64,000 bases of DNA from Paenibacillus polysaccharolyticus. GTDB taxonomy: Bacteria > Bacillota > Bacilli > Paenibacillales > Paenibacillaceae. The stretch covers positions 62,001 through 126,000 of the forward strand of contig NZ_FMVM01000018.1 in NCBI RefSeq assembly GCF_900102085.1, given 5' to 3'. The translations under genes and the position numbers were made by a program. Below the pieces are notes generated by a model. That model was given only the letters and a program-made list of their open reading frames with translations. It ran no database searches and was not told the DNA's origin. Shown here in pieces: positions 61,857 through 64,000 of the stretch. Positions within the stretch are counted from its first letter, which is position 1, and each line of letters starts with the position of its first letter.

Positions 61857-64000
61857 ATGAACAACGTACTTATGAATCAGACGAAAGCCGAGGCTAATGC
61901 GGATGAGGCTTATCGTCACGCAGAGCAGAAAGCATCTCAGTATTTTGTGACACTCTCTCAGCAACTGCTGAATAATACTCATATAGATACACTTACGAAA
62001 GATTTTAGAATTTGGCAAAAAAAACATATCCATCGTTGGGGCTGGTTATCCTGGTTCGCTGGCAAAAGAAAACCGGATGCCACTGATATTCAGAAATATA
62101 TGCATTGGCTCAATGCGAAAGGCAAGATCGATGATTATCTGGATCGCAGCATCTCATACATCTACATGCGCGATCTGGGGCAGGCGCTGGATAACCCGAA
62201 AACAAAAGACAAGATTCAGCGTATCGCTAAGGATACCCAAGCATATTTTATGCGTGTCGCAAGTGAACAACAACGTCAGGCTGACTACATAAGCCCGGCA
62301 GCATTATATCGATGGGGACAGCGAGAACAAATTGAAGAGGCAGTCATCTGGGTGATGGACAAATTAAAACATGTTGCAGCAAACATCCCACCAGAACTCG
62401 ATGCGGCACAGGCTCAACGTAAACTGATCAAGATTATTCTGGGTGTCGTGCTTCACGTCGATGATGAGCTTACAGAGGACACGCCGCGGGAGGAACGGAT
62501 CGCAAAGCTTGATGCAGCCATCAGGCTGGGTTATTCCTACGGTTTAACATACCCTTTTGTGGATGATCTTCTCGATTCTCAGGCGCTGACTACACAGGAA
62601 AAGGAACAGTATTCGGCGATGATACAACAAGCACTGCTTACCGGCATTGTGCCTGATCTTGGAGAATGGAAGGGACCTCAGCTTGAAGTGATTCGGTATG
62701 TACACTCCGAGCTTCGAGAGGCCTTTGAATATATTCGGAACTATCAGCATGAGGAGATGCGGCACACTTTTTTTGAACAGTCTTATGTGTTCTTTCAATC
62801 TCAGGAGATCGATCGTGGCAAGAAATTATCCAATGCGCATTATACGAATGAAGAGCTGTACATTCCGATCATTATCAAGTCGGCGTCGTCCAGGTTGATT
62901 GTTCGTTCTGTTCTGAGCGCACCGGAAGATGAAGGGTTTGATCTGCGCACCTTCCATTACGGGATTTATAATCAGCTTGCGGATGATTTTGCGGATATGT
63001 TCGATGATATGCAGGACGAGGCCGTGACACCTTACACGTATTATTTGAAATATCGTGACCTGCGTCCGGATTTGATTAACCCGTATGAGCTGTACTGGGC
63101 AGTCATCTCGTTTCTAATCCATGATGTCTACCATTCCAATGCCAAGGCGAGGGAGGTTATCCTGGATCGTGCGATTAACGGGCTGAAGCGTTGCAGAGAG
63201 CGGCTCGGTCAGGCGAAGTATGACGAGGTCATGACGATCTTTGCTTCAGGCCAACCTGAACTTAATCACGCGGTGCAACAAATGGTGCGAAAAGCAGATG
63301 ACGTGGACTTTCTGGATAAATTGTTACGGGATCAGGTTGTTTCGCAGCTCAGTAATGATAAACAAGAGAAAGAGTCGTTCCAGCAGACGATCCGAACGGT
63401 ACGTGAGCAGATCAATGTAGAACTTCAGATCAACAAAGCCGCTGAGGAGCTCGAAATGAAGGGGAAGCTGATGGACGCGGCTAACTACAGTCTGCAAGGG
63501 GATGGCAAACGTCTGCGTCCGATCCTGACTTGGGTCATGGGTGTTCAGGAGTACGGGCTTAGCGAGTCGGCAATCACGCCGTTGTTACGCTCCATGGAAT
63601 ATATGCATACCGCTTCACTCATCTTTGATGATCTGCCCACACAGGATAATGCCGAGATAAGACGTGGACGTTCTACGCTTCATCAGTTGCATAATAGCGC
63701 GACGGCAGAACTCACAGGACTATTCCTGATTCAGCGAGCGATTCGTGAGCAGTCTTCATTGAACCGATTTGATGCGCAAACGGTGTTGAAGCTGATTCAA
63801 TATTCGGCTATAAAAGCAGAAGATATGTGTATGGGTCAGGCGATGGATCTTGATTCGAAAGGGAAGCTGCTCTCGCTGGAGGAGCTAAACACGATTTGTT
63901 TTTACAAAACAGGCATTGCCTTTGAGGCGGCACTGGTTATGCCAGCGATTTTGGCAGAAGTAAAAGATGAGGAGATTGACGCGCTAAAAGCGTTTGCGTA
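61857..64000 (+). CDS. Large polyprenyl-synthase-like protein, 3' end beyond the window
   Basis: At least 714 codons are open from ATG 61857 (after GAGGGA) to the window end. The C-terminal part is a polyprenyl synthase domain from about residue 525: LQGDGKRLRPILTW, then the first aspartate-rich motif FDDLPTQDN (~591) followed by RRGRSTLH. The second Asp motif would lie outside. The N-terminal ~510 residues are helical, with DDELTEDTPREER, YPFVDDLLDS and IIIKSASSRLIVRS. They may be a second, diverged class I isoprenoid-synthase fold. Ordinary prenyl synthases are about 300 residues, so this is a much larger architecture. Product unknown. Confidence 0.82.
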   Translation, partial: MNNVLMNQTKAEANADEAYRHAEQKASQYFVTLSQQLLNNTHIDTLTKDFRIWQKKHIHRWGWLSWFAGKRKPDATDIQKYMHWLNAKGKIDDYLDRSISYIYMRDLGQALDNPKTKDKIQRIAKDTQAYFMRVASEQQRQADYISPAALYRWGQREQIEEAVIWVMDKLKHVAANIPPELDAAQAQRKLIKIILGVVLHVDDELTEDTPREERIAKLDAAIRLGYSYGLTYPFVDDLLDSQALTTQEKEQYSAMIQQALLTGIVPDLGEWKGPQLEVIRYVHSELREAFEYIRNYQHEEMRHTFFEQSYVFFQSQEIDRGKKLSNAHYTNEELYIPIIIKSASSRLIVRSVLSAPEDEGFDLRTFHYGIYNQLADDFADMFDDMQDEAVTPYTYYLKYRDLRPDLINPYELYWAVISFLIHDVYHSNAKAREVILDRAINGLKRCRERLGQAKYDEVMTIFASGQPELNHAVQQMVRKADDVDFLDKLLRDQVVSQLSNDKQEKESFQQTIRTVREQINVELQINKAAEELEMKGKLMDAANYSLQGDGKRLRPILTWVMGVQEYGLSESAITPLLRSMEYMHTASLIFDDLPTQDNAEIRRGRSTLHQLHNSATAELTGLFLIQRAIREQSSLNRFDAQTVLKLIQYSAIKAEDMCMGQAMDLDSKGKLLSLEELNTICFYKTGIAFEAALVMPAILAEVKDEEIDALKAFA

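Noticed and set aside
1..64000. CRISPR arrays, rRNA, tRNA, insertion sequences, prophage genes, replication origin
   Set aside because: None was seen on reading the window. The only short tandem-like patterns are within the FN3 protein gene.

Overview
The window looks like chromosome of a Paenibacillus-type Firmicute. The reasons are moderate GC, many TTG and GTG starts with strong Shine-Dalgarno sites, S-layer homology domains, a T-box, LicT-type RAT antiterminators, CcpA (cre) sites, a Firmicute BirA box and many glycoside hydrolases. I see no rRNA, tRNA, CRISPR array, insertion sequence or prophage. The genus is an inference from gene content.

Layout. 0-5 kb: an AT-rich abortive-infection gene (AbiH), a minus-strand operon of two small YdcZ-type transporters around a Crp/Fnr regulator, and a Nif3-like protein. 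5-8.3 kb: heme oxygenase plus a bacteriophytochrome whose GGDEF motif is degenerate. 8.5-13.7 kb: a tightly coupled three-gene cassette (TerB-N/TerB-C protein, BrxD-like ATPase, Lhr-type helicase). 13.7-16.7 kb: a purine-riboswitch-like leader driving an EamA transporter, a cupredoxin and an epimerase-like protein. 16.8-24.4 kb: a giant exported FN3/Ig/SLH protein. 24.4-32.5 kb: TreR, a DUF5107-TPR protein, a GH35 beta-galactosidase and a GH5 mannanase. 32.7-36.0 kb: rhaEW-rhaA. 36.2-37.9 kb: RNase J. 38.3-43.0 kb: sucrose operon scrR, scrB, scrA. 43.0-46.8 kb: manganese catalase, a modular GH5 glucanase and a lactonase-like amidohydrolase. 46.8-52.0 kb: beta-glucoside system bglH, licT, bglP, each preceded by a RAT and terminator. 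52.1-55.5 kb: BirA-controlled divergent bioY and an ECF module with an EcfA-EcfT fusion. 56-57.8 kb: a T-box (apparently lysine-specific) and asd. 57.9-64 kb: a BASS transporter, a lipoprotein, an SDR, a small zinc-ribbon protein, TauE/SafE and a truncated large prenyl synthase.

The dominant theme is plant-polysaccharide use. Secreted mannanase and glucanase, GH35, GH32 and GH1 enzymes feed PTS and rhamnose pathways. Control is by CcpA sites, LacI-type operators and LicT antitermination.

The most unusual signal is a roughly 150-240 nt element present three times, always in the sense direction in a 5' leader (before scrR, before bglP, and inside the asd T-box leader). Its core is nearly invariant and its stems keep pairing while their sequence changes. 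It behaves like an undescribed structured RNA. Other highlights are the variant purine-type aptamer, the TerB/BrxD/helicase cassette and the EcfA-EcfT fusion.
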